From contig JBCCLR010000174.1 of NCBI GenBank assembly GCA_039026755.1, positions 1 through 8,207 of the forward strand: DNA of 8,207 nt, read 5' to 3'. How positions within the stretch are numbered: the stretch's first letter is position 1; every line of letters begins with the position of its first letter. Below, piece by piece: positions 1 through 6,848 of this stretch. The stretch is from CAKZYD01 sp039026755. GTDB taxonomy: Bacteria; Pseudomonadota; Alphaproteobacteria; Sphingomonadales; CAKZYD01. The notes below the pieces were generated by a model. That model ran no database searches, was not told the DNA's origin, and was given only the letters and a program-made list of their open reading frames with translations. The translations under genes were made by a program, and so were the position numbers.

Positions 1-465
1 ATCTTTCGAAGGGTGCGGGCTATCGAGCCAATCAATAAAAAAAGGCAGCGCCGGGTCTAATGCGTTGGGTTTTGGCTCAAGCAAAGACCATTTCAAGGTA
101 ACGCCATCGGGACGGGCGCGCTCCCAAGGGCTTGGTCCTTCATAGGAGACGCCAACGCCGTCAAGTGCTTGCGCAGCGTTGTGTAAGCCCAGTTCGGCAG
201 ATGCACACCAAGCATGCAGCGAGGGCGCTTTTAGCTTCCTAACGCGGTCTACCCAAGGGTCCGCGCCTTCTGGCGCCTCTGGAGTTGCCGCAAGCAATTC
301 CAAATATTGATGATCGCCTAAAGCAGCGACCGCGTTTTCAGTCCAGCCCGATCCATGTTTGCCGCCATACGCTGCCTCTACGCCCGTTGCTAAAGCAAGG
401 GCCTGACTGGCTTCGGCAAGGTCTGGGCAAAGTACGACCAGGTGATCCACTGCGTACCGGGCCAT
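1..465 (-). CDS. Glyoxalase-like domain (VOC) protein, 5' part, cut by window edge
   Basis: The minus-strand frame opens at ATG 465 and stays open for 155 codons to the left edge, so the C-terminus is missing. It begins MARYAVDHLVVLCPDL, the usual opening of the VOC/glyoxalase-like family (Glyoxalase_3 type), where the His of the DHLV motif (His8) is commonly a metal ligand. Later come an HGSGWTENA loop (about 37-45), LGDHQYLELLA (49-59, with Glu56 where VOC proteins often place a ligand) and PFFIDWLDSPHPS (141-153), a block typical of this subfamily. No signal peptide is seen, so it is probably cytoplasmic. The substrate is unknown; VOC enzymes include isomerases, lyases and dioxygenases. 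The start lies 4 bases after the stop of the thioesterase gene, with only a weak TGAG ribosome-binding sequence upstream, so translation is probably coupled to that gene. The family call is good; the function is open. Confidence 0.8.
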   Translation of the reverse strand, partial: MARYAVDHLVVLCPDLAEASQALALATGVEAAYGGKHGSGWTENAVAALGDHQYLELLAATPEAPEGADPWVDRVRKLKAPSLHAWCASAELGLHNAAQALDGVGVSYEGPSPWERARPDGVTLKWSLLEPKPNALDPALPFFIDWLDSPHPSKD

Positions 466-469
466 AACA

Positions 470-871
470 TCAACTCACAATCGACGACAGGCGGAGCGTG
501 GCGACCAGCTTGTCGTTCAGCCCAAATACATCCACATCTGTCATAGCTATCGTGCGGCCAAGCCGCCTAACAGTTGCAACCACCCGCAACGCCGGACCCG
601 TCGCAGGACGCAAGAAATCTGCACGGTAATTTGCTGTAGGTGCGTTTTCAGCGCCCGCCGCAAGAACGGCGTACGTTGCCGCCGTATCGGCCAGTGCGCC
701 AATCGCCCCGCCATGAAAATGCCCGTCGGCAGCCCCGCCCTGCACGAGCGCGCTATAGGGCATCGACAGCGTGAGCGCCTGCGCTCCAGGATCCCAAGTC
801 TCTGCCTTCATCCCCATAGCGGCAATCAGCCCTACAGTGTTGAATTCCCCATTTATCTCTTCTAGCGTCAT
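470..871 (-). CDS. PaaI-type hotdog-fold thioesterase
   Basis: A 133-residue protein of the usual single-hotdog length. The diagnostic block is HFHGGAIGALADTAATYAVL (51-70): the HGG motif starts the long hotdog helix, and Asp62 of LADTA aligns with the catalytic Asp of E. coli PaaI. YRADFLRPA (82-90) is the strand commonly seen after that helix. Family members hydrolyse acyl- or aryl-CoA thioesters in the cytoplasm; the acyl group here cannot be read from sequence. I chose ATG 871 because a weak GGAA ribosome-binding sequence lies 6 bases upstream and the protein then starts MTLEEINGEF, as family members do. An in-frame TTG at 907 would add 12 Arg-rich residues and is less likely. The gene is followed 4 bases later by the VOC gene, so the two form a pair. 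Its distance of 135 bases from the DJ-1 gene leaves open whether it belongs to the same transcript. Confidence 0.85.
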   Translation of the reverse strand: MTLEEINGEFNTVGLIAAMGMKAETWDPGAQALTLSMPYSALVQGGAADGHFHGGAIGALADTAATYAVLAAGAENAPTANYRADFLRPATGPALRVVATVRRLGRTIAMTDVDVFGLNDKLVATLRLSSIVS

Positions 872-975
872 GGCTGGTTCCGAACGGCGATCACGTCGCA
901 AAAGCAAGACCCAAGCACGTTTGCCCAGACGCTTTGGCTATCAATTTCCGACTTGCCAAAGACATAGAGAATAAC

Positions 976-1003
976 AGCAGCTGCGATCTTGAACTTAGCT
1001 GCT
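976..1003 (-). other. Inverted repeat (7-bp stem) after the DJ-1 gene
   Basis: Just beyond the TAG stop at 1007 the minus strand reads AGCAGCT, 14 loop bases, AGCTGCT, a perfect 7-bp stem. The following bases (GTTATTCTCT) are only moderately T-rich, so this is not a convincing intrinsic terminator. It could be a weak attenuator or an RNA-stabilising hairpin between the acylase/DJ-1 genes and the thioesterase/VOC pair, or it may be chance. No convincing promoter was found between it and the thioesterase start. Confidence 0.35.
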
Positions 1004-1006
1004 TGC

Positions 1007-1849
1007 CTAGGCTCTACCGTCCAAATACGCACGCATTTTAGCGCGGCCAACGGCATAGGTATCAAACATCGGCTCTGCAATCTCAGGGGGCGTCTTTTCA
1101 AGCGAGCCGCCTTCGAATGGCGGTTGTGGGTCATATTCGGCGAGCAACTGAACAAGCCGCGCATAGGGTTCGCCGCGCAGTCCAGCAACGACGCTAATAC
1201 CAAAATCAATACCGGCAGACACGCCGGCCCCGGTAATCACATTGCCATCGCGCACGACGCGTTCATTCACAGGCGTCGCTCCAAATTCAGACAGCATTTC
1301 AAGCCAGCCCCAATGTGTTGTTGCGTTGCGGCCTTTCAAAATACCGGCGCGCCCGAGCAGCAGCGCACCCGTGCAAACACTGGTGACAAGCGACGCACGC
1401 GAGGCGCGGTCCGCTACAAAATCAACCGTTGCACCGTCTTTGAGCGCCGATGGCGTTCCGCCACCACCAGGTAGAAAGAGGATATCAAGATCTGCTGGGC
1501 AATCTGCCATGCGCATGGTCGGCTGGATGGCCAGGCCAGTGTCACTCATGACCGGCGCCAGGTCGTCATTAGTGGTTACCAAGTGAACCTTAGAGCCACG
1601 CATGCAGGCAAAGAAATACTGCGGGCCAACCAGGTCCAGCGCAGTAAAATTGGGGTAGAGCAGCATCGCGATCTCCTCATCCCCAAAACGCTTGAAGTTC
1701 TTGAGCTGCCCAATCGCCGCACGTGCCGCCGTGGTGCGCGCCTGCGCCTGTTCGATGGTTTCATCAGCTTTTGCAAGCGCTTCGGCAACGGCCAAAAATG
1801 GTGCAAATCCGGCAGCTGCCATTAAAGTTTGGCGACGTGTAGCGTCCAT
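1007..1849 (-). CDS. Tat-exported DJ-1/PfpI family protein, isonitrile hydratase-like
   Basis: A 280-residue protein. Residues 1-26 look like a twin-arginine signal (TRRQTLM, then a hydrophobic stretch ending AEALA), so a periplasmic location is likely. The class I glutamine amidotransferase-like DJ-1/PfpI domain starts near residue 55. ALDLVGPQ (70-77) has Asp72 at the position of the Asp essential in Pseudomonas isonitrile hydratase. FLPGGGGTPS follows (125-134). SVCTGALLLGRAG (157-169) is the nucleophile elbow, with Cys159 and Thr160 matching that enzyme's Cys-Thr pair, and ATTHW (176-180) and LAEYDPQPPFEGGS (236-249) are also characteristic. Known relatives hydrate isonitriles to N-substituted formamides; others in the group are uncharacterised or fused to AraC regulators, but no DNA-binding domain is present here. 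The export signal is unusual for this enzyme group. It is 22 bases downstream of acylase B with a strong Shine-Dalgarno sequence, suggesting co-transcription. The subfamily is well supported; the true substrate is not known. Confidence 0.85.
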   Translation of the reverse strand: MDATRRQTLMAAAGFAPFLAVAEALAKADETIEQAQARTTAARAAIGQLKNFKRFGDEEIAMLLYPNFTALDLVGPQYFFACMRGSKVHLVTTNDDLAPVMSDTGLAIQPTMRMADCPADLDILFLPGGGGTPSALKDGATVDFVADRASRASLVTSVCTGALLLGRAGILKGRNATTHWGWLEMLSEFGATPVNERVVRDGNVITGAGVSAGIDFGISVVAGLRGEPYARLVQLLAEYDPQPPFEGGSLEKTPPEIAEPMFDTYAVGRAKMRAYLDGRA

Positions 1850-1856
1850 GGGAGGG

Positions 1857-1863
1857 CTCCTTT
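1857..1863 (-). promoter_or_regulatory. Strong ribosome-binding site for the DJ-1 family gene
   Basis: AAAGGAG on the minus strand sits 7 bases before ATG 1849, inside the 22-base gap after acylase B. It fixes the start of the DJ-1 gene at the Tat-signal methionine. Confidence 0.75.
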
Positions 1864-1871
1864 AAGCGCGT

Positions 1872-4283
1872 TTAGGATGGATCAATCACAATCAGTTTGT
1901 AGGCGGGATCAGCGGCGATGTCCGCTTCGCTAAACGGGGCATCGAACCACTCGCCCTTGAGATAGAGTGGCAGTTGATCTAAAAAATAAGGCGAGCTTGG
2001 GTCTGTCGCCTGGGACTTGCCGAGCACGATTTTCGACACGGGGCCATCTTCATCAAAGGTCGTTGCGTGGATGAACGTATCGCCGCCACGCGGCACACCC
2101 ACATAGCCGACGCCTGGTGTCATATCCACGCGGTACATGTGCAGGTTATAGGGCCCGCCCGATCCGCCCAAGCGCTCTCCGTCGACCTCCACATAAACAT
2201 AGTCTTTCAGGGGCGCATCGAGCGCAAAACCGTTATTTTTCATCTTGAAGACAGCGTCCGCCAAAGCCTGCATGATTGCCGGATGCCGCGAAACGCCTGT
2301 CGCCGTTGTCAGCGGTTTGGAGGCATCAAAAGGCACATCCCAAAGCGCCTCTAATGGTAAATACGGCGTGCGTTTTTTCTGCGGTAGCGCGCGCATAAAC
2401 TCTATAAAGAGCAGCGCACCGACACTATCCGGCTGCATCCGGCGGTCCCAGCCAGCCAGCACCGAACATGCTTTTGTGAGATCAACTTCGGCCGCCATGG
2501 AAGATTGAGCGGCAGTCTTAATAACACATCGCGCGACGATGTCATCAACCATCGCCTCAGCCATATAGCTGCGCGACTGATAGAAAATTTTTCGGAGTGC
2601 TTCTGGGCTAAAGCCTTTTCCTGGCAGACCGTCTTCGCCCGATAATCGATCCTTGACCATCACAAGACCCGCGCGCAAGCGCTCGCCGCGCTGCGTCCCC
2701 TCTTCGCCGATCGCCCGATCAAAGCCGCCCAAATAGGATGAAGGGTCAGCATTGACGATCCAGTGGCTGTCATTTGATTGCAGCACATAGTCATCGCGAA
2801 ACAAAAATGGTTTGCGCTGGGTTGGGATGACGCCCGGCTGAATTTGGTCTTGCGAAACCGTGGGGCTGCAGGCTGACTTTGCCCCTGACAACATGAAGAT
2901 ATCATATTCAGCGAGAAACTCTCGCCCAGCGTCGCCGGCCACGCAGCGCTCTAGCTTTGCATCATCAATGTCAATCGCCACTGAGAAGTTGGCAAATAGG
3001 GTATCGCCTTGCCTGTCGGCTGCAACGATATTGGAAAACTGCAAACCCTGATGCTGCTCAACCGCGGACTTCATGGCCGCAACGGTGCCTGCTCGCCCAA
3101 TCGCGAGATATTGATCGAGCGTGCGAAAATTGTCTCGATTGATGGCCGCCAGGGCATAAGCTTTGCTGCCAGTCCATGGAAATTTTTTTGAGTTCAGCAT
3201 GATGCCAAAAGGCGACTCATAAAGAGTAACCTTGCGCGTGTCGCCGCTGGACATCTCTACAGATACCGGCTTGGCCTCCAGCGGAACCGATTTGCCGTCA
3301 ATGATCACGGAACGTTTGTCACCAGGATCCACATCCAAAGCGTAAATTGCGAACCTTTGGTCCGTCGAATAGGTCTGCGACCAGGCCAGGTCGTTGTTAA
3401 ACCCAATCGTCACGGCAGGAAAACCGAGACCAATGGCGCCAAACACATTAAAGTCTTCGCCGACGGTAAGATGTGCAACATAGCGACGCGCTGCACCGAA
3501 CCAAGGAAAGTGGGGGTTCCCAAGCAACACGCCGCGCCCATTGGCACTGGCCTTTCGGCCAAAAGCGTAAGCATTGCTTGCCGGAGACGCACCATCTCGA
3601 TAGGCGTGATAGGCTGAATTTGGCGCCGACGTCACTTTAGTTTGGGCATTTTTCGGCGCGAGGCCATTGGCAATGTTGCCAAGCATTGGCGTGACACCGG
3701 CAAGCAGCGTATATTCATACACCCGGCGCAAAATGTCGTCAGAGGAGATTGGCCGAACCCAGGGCTCGCCGGCACACTCTTTCGGCTGCGCATCACCAAA
3801 TTCCGCTAGGCTGCGATTATAGCCGTCTGCATAGCCCGCCACGAGGTCGCGCGCTTCATCACTTAATGCCTCGTTGAGCACAGTAAGGCGGTCATCACTC
3901 ATGAAATACCGGTAAAAAACATCGCTTTCAAAATTCGTTGCCCAGCCATCATCGAAAATCAGGAATAGACTGCGATAGCGATTGTCTGCCCCAAGAAATT
4001 TCGACCGTTCGCCTCGTACCGTTAGAAACCACTCTGCCATGACGCACAGATTCTCTCTAGTGACGGCATAGCCCAGGCCAATGCCGGCACCGCGAAAGTC
4101 GGCTGCTTTGACATGTGGGATGCCATAGCGCGTATAGCGCAGCTGCACCGCTGCGGCATCTGATTGCGGCTTTGTCTGCGTGGTGGCGCAGCCCGCGGCA
4201 ACAAGAATCGCAGAAACGCAAAACACCAACGCACCATGCAAAACGCGAAGGCGCACGGCACTTTTGCACGCATAGACGTCCAT
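1872..4283 (-). CDS. Acylase B: lipoprotein penicillin amidase family, PvdQ/AHL-acylase-like
   Basis: An 803-residue Ntn-hydrolase precursor of normal length for PvdQ-like acylases, which cleave the amide bond of N-acylated substrates such as acyl-homoserine lactones, acylated peptides or siderophore precursors. A signal peptide ends at a lipobox (LVAAGC, Cys32); the next residue is Ala, not Asp, so outer-membrane sorting is expected by the E. coli Lol rule. The alpha chain spans about 33-200, then a spacer, then the autocatalytic nucleophile Ser236 in SNAYAFG. Counting from Ser236 as beta-1, His258 (GNPHFPW) is beta-23 and Asn504 (SNDSHW) is beta-269, exactly the PvdQ catalytic positions. 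The residue at beta-70, Val in PvdQ, is Tyr here. Other family blocks are IGFNNDLAWS (293-302), IFYQSRS (566-572), GGPYNLH (709-715) and GGDTFIHATT (733-742). Six mature cysteines (80, 170, 447, 472, 586, 606) match those of acylase A. The ATG shares one base with the acylase A stop (TAATG), implying coupling; an in-frame GTG at codon 10 is a possible alternative start. The substrate is not determined. Confidence 0.9.
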   Translation of the reverse strand: MDVYACKSAVRLRVLHGALVFCVSAILVAAGCATTQTKPQSDAAAVQLRYTRYGIPHVKAADFRGAGIGLGYAVTRENLCVMAEWFLTVRGERSKFLGADNRYRSLFLIFDDGWATNFESDVFYRYFMSDDRLTVLNEALSDEARDLVAGYADGYNRSLAEFGDAQPKECAGEPWVRPISSDDILRRVYEYTLLAGVTPMLGNIANGLAPKNAQTKVTSAPNSAYHAYRDGASPASNAYAFGRKASANGRGVLLGNPHFPWFGAARRYVAHLTVGEDFNVFGAIGLGFPAVTIGFNNDLAWSQTYSTDQRFAIYALDVDPGDKRSVIIDGKSVPLEAKPVSVEMSSGDTRKVTLYESPFGIMLNSKKFPWTGSKAYALAAINRDNFRTLDQYLAIGRAGTVAAMKSAVEQHQGLQFSNIVAADRQGDTLFANFSVAIDIDDAKLERCVAGDAGREFLAEYDIFMLSGAKSACSPTVSQDQIQPGVIPTQRKPFLFRDDYVLQSNDSHWIVNADPSSYLGGFDRAIGEEGTQRGERLRAGLVMVKDRLSGEDGLPGKGFSPEALRKIFYQSRSYMAEAMVDDIVARCVIKTAAQSSMAAEVDLTKACSVLAGWDRRMQPDSVGALLFIEFMRALPQKKRTPYLPLEALWDVPFDASKPLTTATGVSRHPAIMQALADAVFKMKNNGFALDAPLKDYVYVEVDGERLGGSGGPYNLHMYRVDMTPGVGYVGVPRGGDTFIHATTFDEDGPVSKIVLGKSQATDPSSPYFLDQLPLYLKGEWFDAPFSEADIAADPAYKLIVIDPS

Positions 4284-6670
4284 TATGGCAAGCTCAGTGT
4301 GGTCAGCGTGTATCCAGGAGCGGCCTGAATTTCCGCGTCAGTGAAAGGCAAATCAATCCACGCGCCACTGCCATAGAGAGCAAGCTGATCGAGATACGCA
4401 TCAGACGTTGGATCGGTCGATTGAGAATAGGCAAGCACCATTTTTGTCTTCGGCCCATCGGGCGTCAGTGTGGTCAAAAAGACATGTGTATCGCCACCGG
4501 TAACGCCGGTGTAGCCCTCCTTAAGCGGCGCGCGCGGATAGACTTTGTGGAAATTATAAGGGCCGCCAGCGAATGCGATGCGTTTGCCACCTGCGTCAAC
4601 GCCGAACTGAATATCGCCCAGCTTTGCGTCTAAAGCGATGCCTGCGTCGTCAAGTTCTTTGATACCCTTGGCGAACGCAGAGCGGATATCATCAGTTATC
4701 GCCAGACCTGCGGGCGTATTCACCGGATCATCGACGTCAAACGGTGTCTTCCAAACCGTTGCTTGCGGCAGATAACTGACCTGGAACACGCGGGGCAGCT
4801 TGCCAGAAAATTGACGGAAAATATGGCCACCTTTACTGTCCAGAGATGCCGTCGTGTCCCAGGCCTTAAGGACTGCACATGCCTTAGTTGCATCGATTGT
4901 TTTATCTTCAAGCATGATCTGTGGATTGGCTTCACAGTCGGCGATTAAGTCCTCAATCATGCTTTCAGCAGTAAAGCTGCGCGACTGATAGAAAATCTTA
5001 TGCATCAGATCCGCTGACATCTTATTACCGGCAAAGCCGTCGCGGCCAGCAACCCGATCTTCAATAATTTTAATGAGAATGCGCGTGCGTTCGCCGCGCG
5101 GGGTTTTCTCATCGCCCATAACGCGGGGAAAACCACTGAGGAAGCTCTCTGGGTCTCCATTCACGACCCAATGACTGTCATTGGCATGCAGCGTATAGTC
5201 ACGCCGAAACAGTGTTGGGCTGTCAGACCCTGCGGGAATACCAGCCTGCGGCGCGTCAGCGTCGTCCTTCCAATCACACGCGCTGCGGGACCCATCAAGC
5301 ACATAAAGGCCGCCGCGCGCCAACATCGCGCGGCCCAAATCGCCGGCAACGCACCCCGCATAGAGCTCATCGGGCACATTGGCGCGGACGGATGTGTTTG
5401 TGAACAGTGTTTCACCCGTGCTATCGGCGGCAAGCACATTAGAAAATGGCAAGCCGACAATGCGGTCAAGAGAGGCCTTTACGTCCCGCACCGTGTTTGC
5501 TTTGGCCATTGCAAAGAGCTGGTTCTGAAAGCGGTGATTGAGGCGATTGGCATCGCGGATTGTAAACAGCGCATCTGTATTCCAGGTCATTCCAAAAGCT
5601 GAGACAACCGGGCCATGATGCGTCGCATAGAAAGTGTGGCGACGGGGCTCCAATGCGCCGCTAGCTGTCTTTACCTGAACCGTCACTTCTGTCTTTTTCA
5701 AAGCGCGCGCTTTGCCATCAACCAGATATTCCATGGGATTGTCTGGGTTTATCGGCATGCGGTAGAAGGTTGCGCGTTGGTCAGTTGAGAAGGTCAGTGA
5801 CCAACCCATGCTTGCATTATTGCCGATCGACGGGACGGGTCCGCCATAGAGGCCTGACCCGCTAACATCCAAATCATCGCCAACGGTTAAGTGGAACGCA
5901 TAGAGCCGTTCAGCGCCAAACCATGGGAAATGAGGATTGCCGAAGATAAGGCCATGTCCGCCTTCAGTGATCTCGCCGCCGAAGGCGGCGGCGTTGCTGC
6001 CGCCGCGCGTCAGTTTCGCCTCAGCAAAAGCCGCCAACTGCTGCTCAGATGGTGGATAAGGCTTGCGCTGCGCCGCCTTTTTCTCTGGCGGCTGCGCGGC
6101 CACTATTCCAACGAGGACCGGATTTGACGATCCGAGCAGCACCATCTGGTGCTGCCTGCGGTAGATATCCGCCTCTGAAAGTGGTTTTAGCCACGGCTCG
6201 GCACGGCATGCCTCAGGCCCATCTTCGCCCAAATACGCGTTAAAGCCCTTTATAAAGCCGCTGTTGAGCTGCCGGACTTCCGGCACAGTTGCAGCCTTTA
6301 CCTCTTCAACAAGAGCATCCGAATAATAGTATGTGTGGTAAAAATCGCTCTGCAGATTGTTGACCGGCACACGCGGCGCAACAAACGGATCGCTATAGGT
6401 TCCCTCTGCGCCAAAATACTTGGCCCGCTCCCCACGCAAAATAAGCATATGCTTGGCAAACATACAAAGGTTATGCCGCGCAAAGCTGTAGCCCAAGCCA
6501 TAGCCACCGCCTTCATATGTGTCTGCCTTTATGTGCGGTATTCCATGTTTGGTCATCCGGAGTTTAACAGACTGTGAATCCACCTCCAAGTCCGGAGATG
6601 AACAACCGCTCATGAAAGCCAAAGCTAGACCCAAACCAAGAACCAAGCAGATTTGCTTTTGTGCAGACAT
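4283..6670 (-). CDS. Acylase A: lipoprotein penicillin amidase family, PvdQ/AHL-acylase-like
   Basis: Full-length paralogue of acylase B, 795 residues from ATG 6670. That start is preferred because GGGGGA lies 4 bases upstream and gives a compact lipoprotein signal (hydrophobic core, then FMSGC with lipidated Cys23 followed by Ser). An in-frame ATG at 6700 would add 10 residues and has no ribosome-binding site. The nucleophile is Ser225 (SNAAAFG). His247 in GNPHFPWFGA is beta-23, and Asn497 in ANDSHW is beta-273 and should be the oxyanion Asn. Beta-70, Val in PvdQ, is Phe here. The segment normally reading IGFNxDLAWS is IGNNASMGWS (282-291), a divergence near the active site. Six mature cysteines (69, 155, 440, 465, 579, 598) match acylase B. 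The precursor should self-cleave into alpha and beta chains with loss of a spacer ending about residue 224. It is first in the apparent operon, 178 bases after the receptor gene. It is a catalytically complete amidase by motif; the substrate is unknown. Confidence 0.9.
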   Translation of the reverse strand: MSAQKQICLVLGLGLALAFMSGCSSPDLEVDSQSVKLRMTKHGIPHIKADTYEGGGYGLGYSFARHNLCMFAKHMLILRGERAKYFGAEGTYSDPFVAPRVPVNNLQSDFYHTYYYSDALVEEVKAATVPEVRQLNSGFIKGFNAYLGEDGPEACRAEPWLKPLSEADIYRRQHQMVLLGSSNPVLVGIVAAQPPEKKAAQRKPYPPSEQQLAAFAEAKLTRGGSNAAAFGGEITEGGHGLIFGNPHFPWFGAERLYAFHLTVGDDLDVSGSGLYGGPVPSIGNNASMGWSLTFSTDQRATFYRMPINPDNPMEYLVDGKARALKKTEVTVQVKTASGALEPRRHTFYATHHGPVVSAFGMTWNTDALFTIRDANRLNHRFQNQLFAMAKANTVRDVKASLDRIVGLPFSNVLAADSTGETLFTNTSVRANVPDELYAGCVAGDLGRAMLARGGLYVLDGSRSACDWKDDADAPQAGIPAGSDSPTLFRRDYTLHANDSHWVVNGDPESFLSGFPRVMGDEKTPRGERTRILIKIIEDRVAGRDGFAGNKMSADLMHKIFYQSRSFTAESMIEDLIADCEANPQIMLEDKTIDATKACAVLKAWDTTASLDSKGGHIFRQFSGKLPRVFQVSYLPQATVWKTPFDVDDPVNTPAGLAITDDIRSAFAKGIKELDDAGIALDAKLGDIQFGVDAGGKRIAFAGGPYNFHKVYPRAPLKEGYTGVTGGDTHVFLTTLTPDGPKTKMVLAYSQSTDPTSDAYLDQLALYGSGAWIDLPFTDAEIQAAPGYTLTTLSLP

Positions 6671-6674
6671 AACG

Positions 6675-6680
6675 TCCCCC
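6675..6680 (-). promoter_or_regulatory. Ribosome-binding site deciding the acylase A start
   Basis: GGGGGA on the minus strand lies 4 bases before ATG 6670. The alternative ATG at 6700 is preceded by CGCTCAGGCTTA, which has no purine-rich match, so the start at 6670 is favoured. Confidence 0.6.
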
Positions 6681-6771
6681 ACTTGCCGTATTTTGTACAT
6701 TAAGCCTGAGCGCCAAGGCGTGCGCTTGCATCTAGGTGATGTGTTTTCTCAGCGGCGCGCATGGCCAAGAC

Positions 6772-6801
6772 AAAAGGCCTGAGACGGCTAAATCCCAGGC
6801 C
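6772..6801 (-). terminator. Intrinsic terminator after the TonB-dependent receptor gene
   Basis: On the minus strand GGCCTG pairs with CAGGCC (6 bp, G+C-rich; two more pairs form inside after one mismatch) and the stem is followed at once by TTTT. It lies about 48 bases past the receptor stop codon, the right place and orientation to end that transcript before the acylase genes. The T-run is short, so some read-through is possible. Confidence 0.6.
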
Positions 6802-6813
6802 CACTTCATCCCG

Positions 6814-6843
6814 CAAAGCAGCATGCCCTGCGCTTTGATTTTT
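6814..6843 (+). terminator. Possible hairpin terminator facing the receptor gene
   Basis: CAAAGC (6814-6819) pairs with GCTTTG (6832-6837); GCAG and CTGC within it offer an alternative inner stem. On the plus strand it is followed by ATTTTT, so it would stop antisense transcription entering the receptor gene. No plus-strand gene ends here, so it may simply be a 3' stem on the receptor mRNA. Confidence 0.3.
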
Positions 6844-6848
6844 AGCGC

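Larger units (their letters stand above)
6671..6848. other. Intergenic region between the receptor and the acylase operon
   Basis: This 178-base gap holds two hairpins (listed separately) and the leader of acylase A. The only promoter-like pairing I could find on the minus strand is TTGGCG (6711-6716) with CAAAAT (6690-6695), a 15-base spacing with 4 of 6 matches in each hexamer, which is too weak to call. No coding sequence is supported. If the terminator at 6772-6801 works, a promoter for the acylases should lie between about 6690 and 6770. Confidence 0.5.

Noticed and set aside
891..965. 24-codon minus-strand frame in the gap before the thioesterase (starts MSLASRK)
   Set aside because: It has no ribosome-binding site and no conserved feature. 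It is too short to support without comparative data.
868..1209. 113-residue minus-strand frame ending in ATGA with the thioesterase start
   Set aside because: Most of it overlaps the 3' end of the DJ-1 family gene in another frame. The part inside the gap has no ATG start in frame. The overlap is noted as a finding, but a gene is not supported.
989..1474. 161-residue plus-strand open frame opposite the DJ-1 family gene
   Set aside because: It is antisense to a gene with clear motifs, and its translation is Arg-rich, low in hydrophobic pattern and resembles no family.
4115..4633. 172-residue plus-strand open frame spanning the junction of the two acylase genes
   Set aside because: It lies antisense to two well-supported genes, has no recognisable motif or ribosome-binding site, and its composition is typical of a shadow frame.
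6690..6716. Promoter-like TTGGCG and CAAAAT upstream of acylase A
   Set aside because: Each hexamer matches only 4 of 6 bases and the 15-base spacing is short, so it is not distinguishable from chance.
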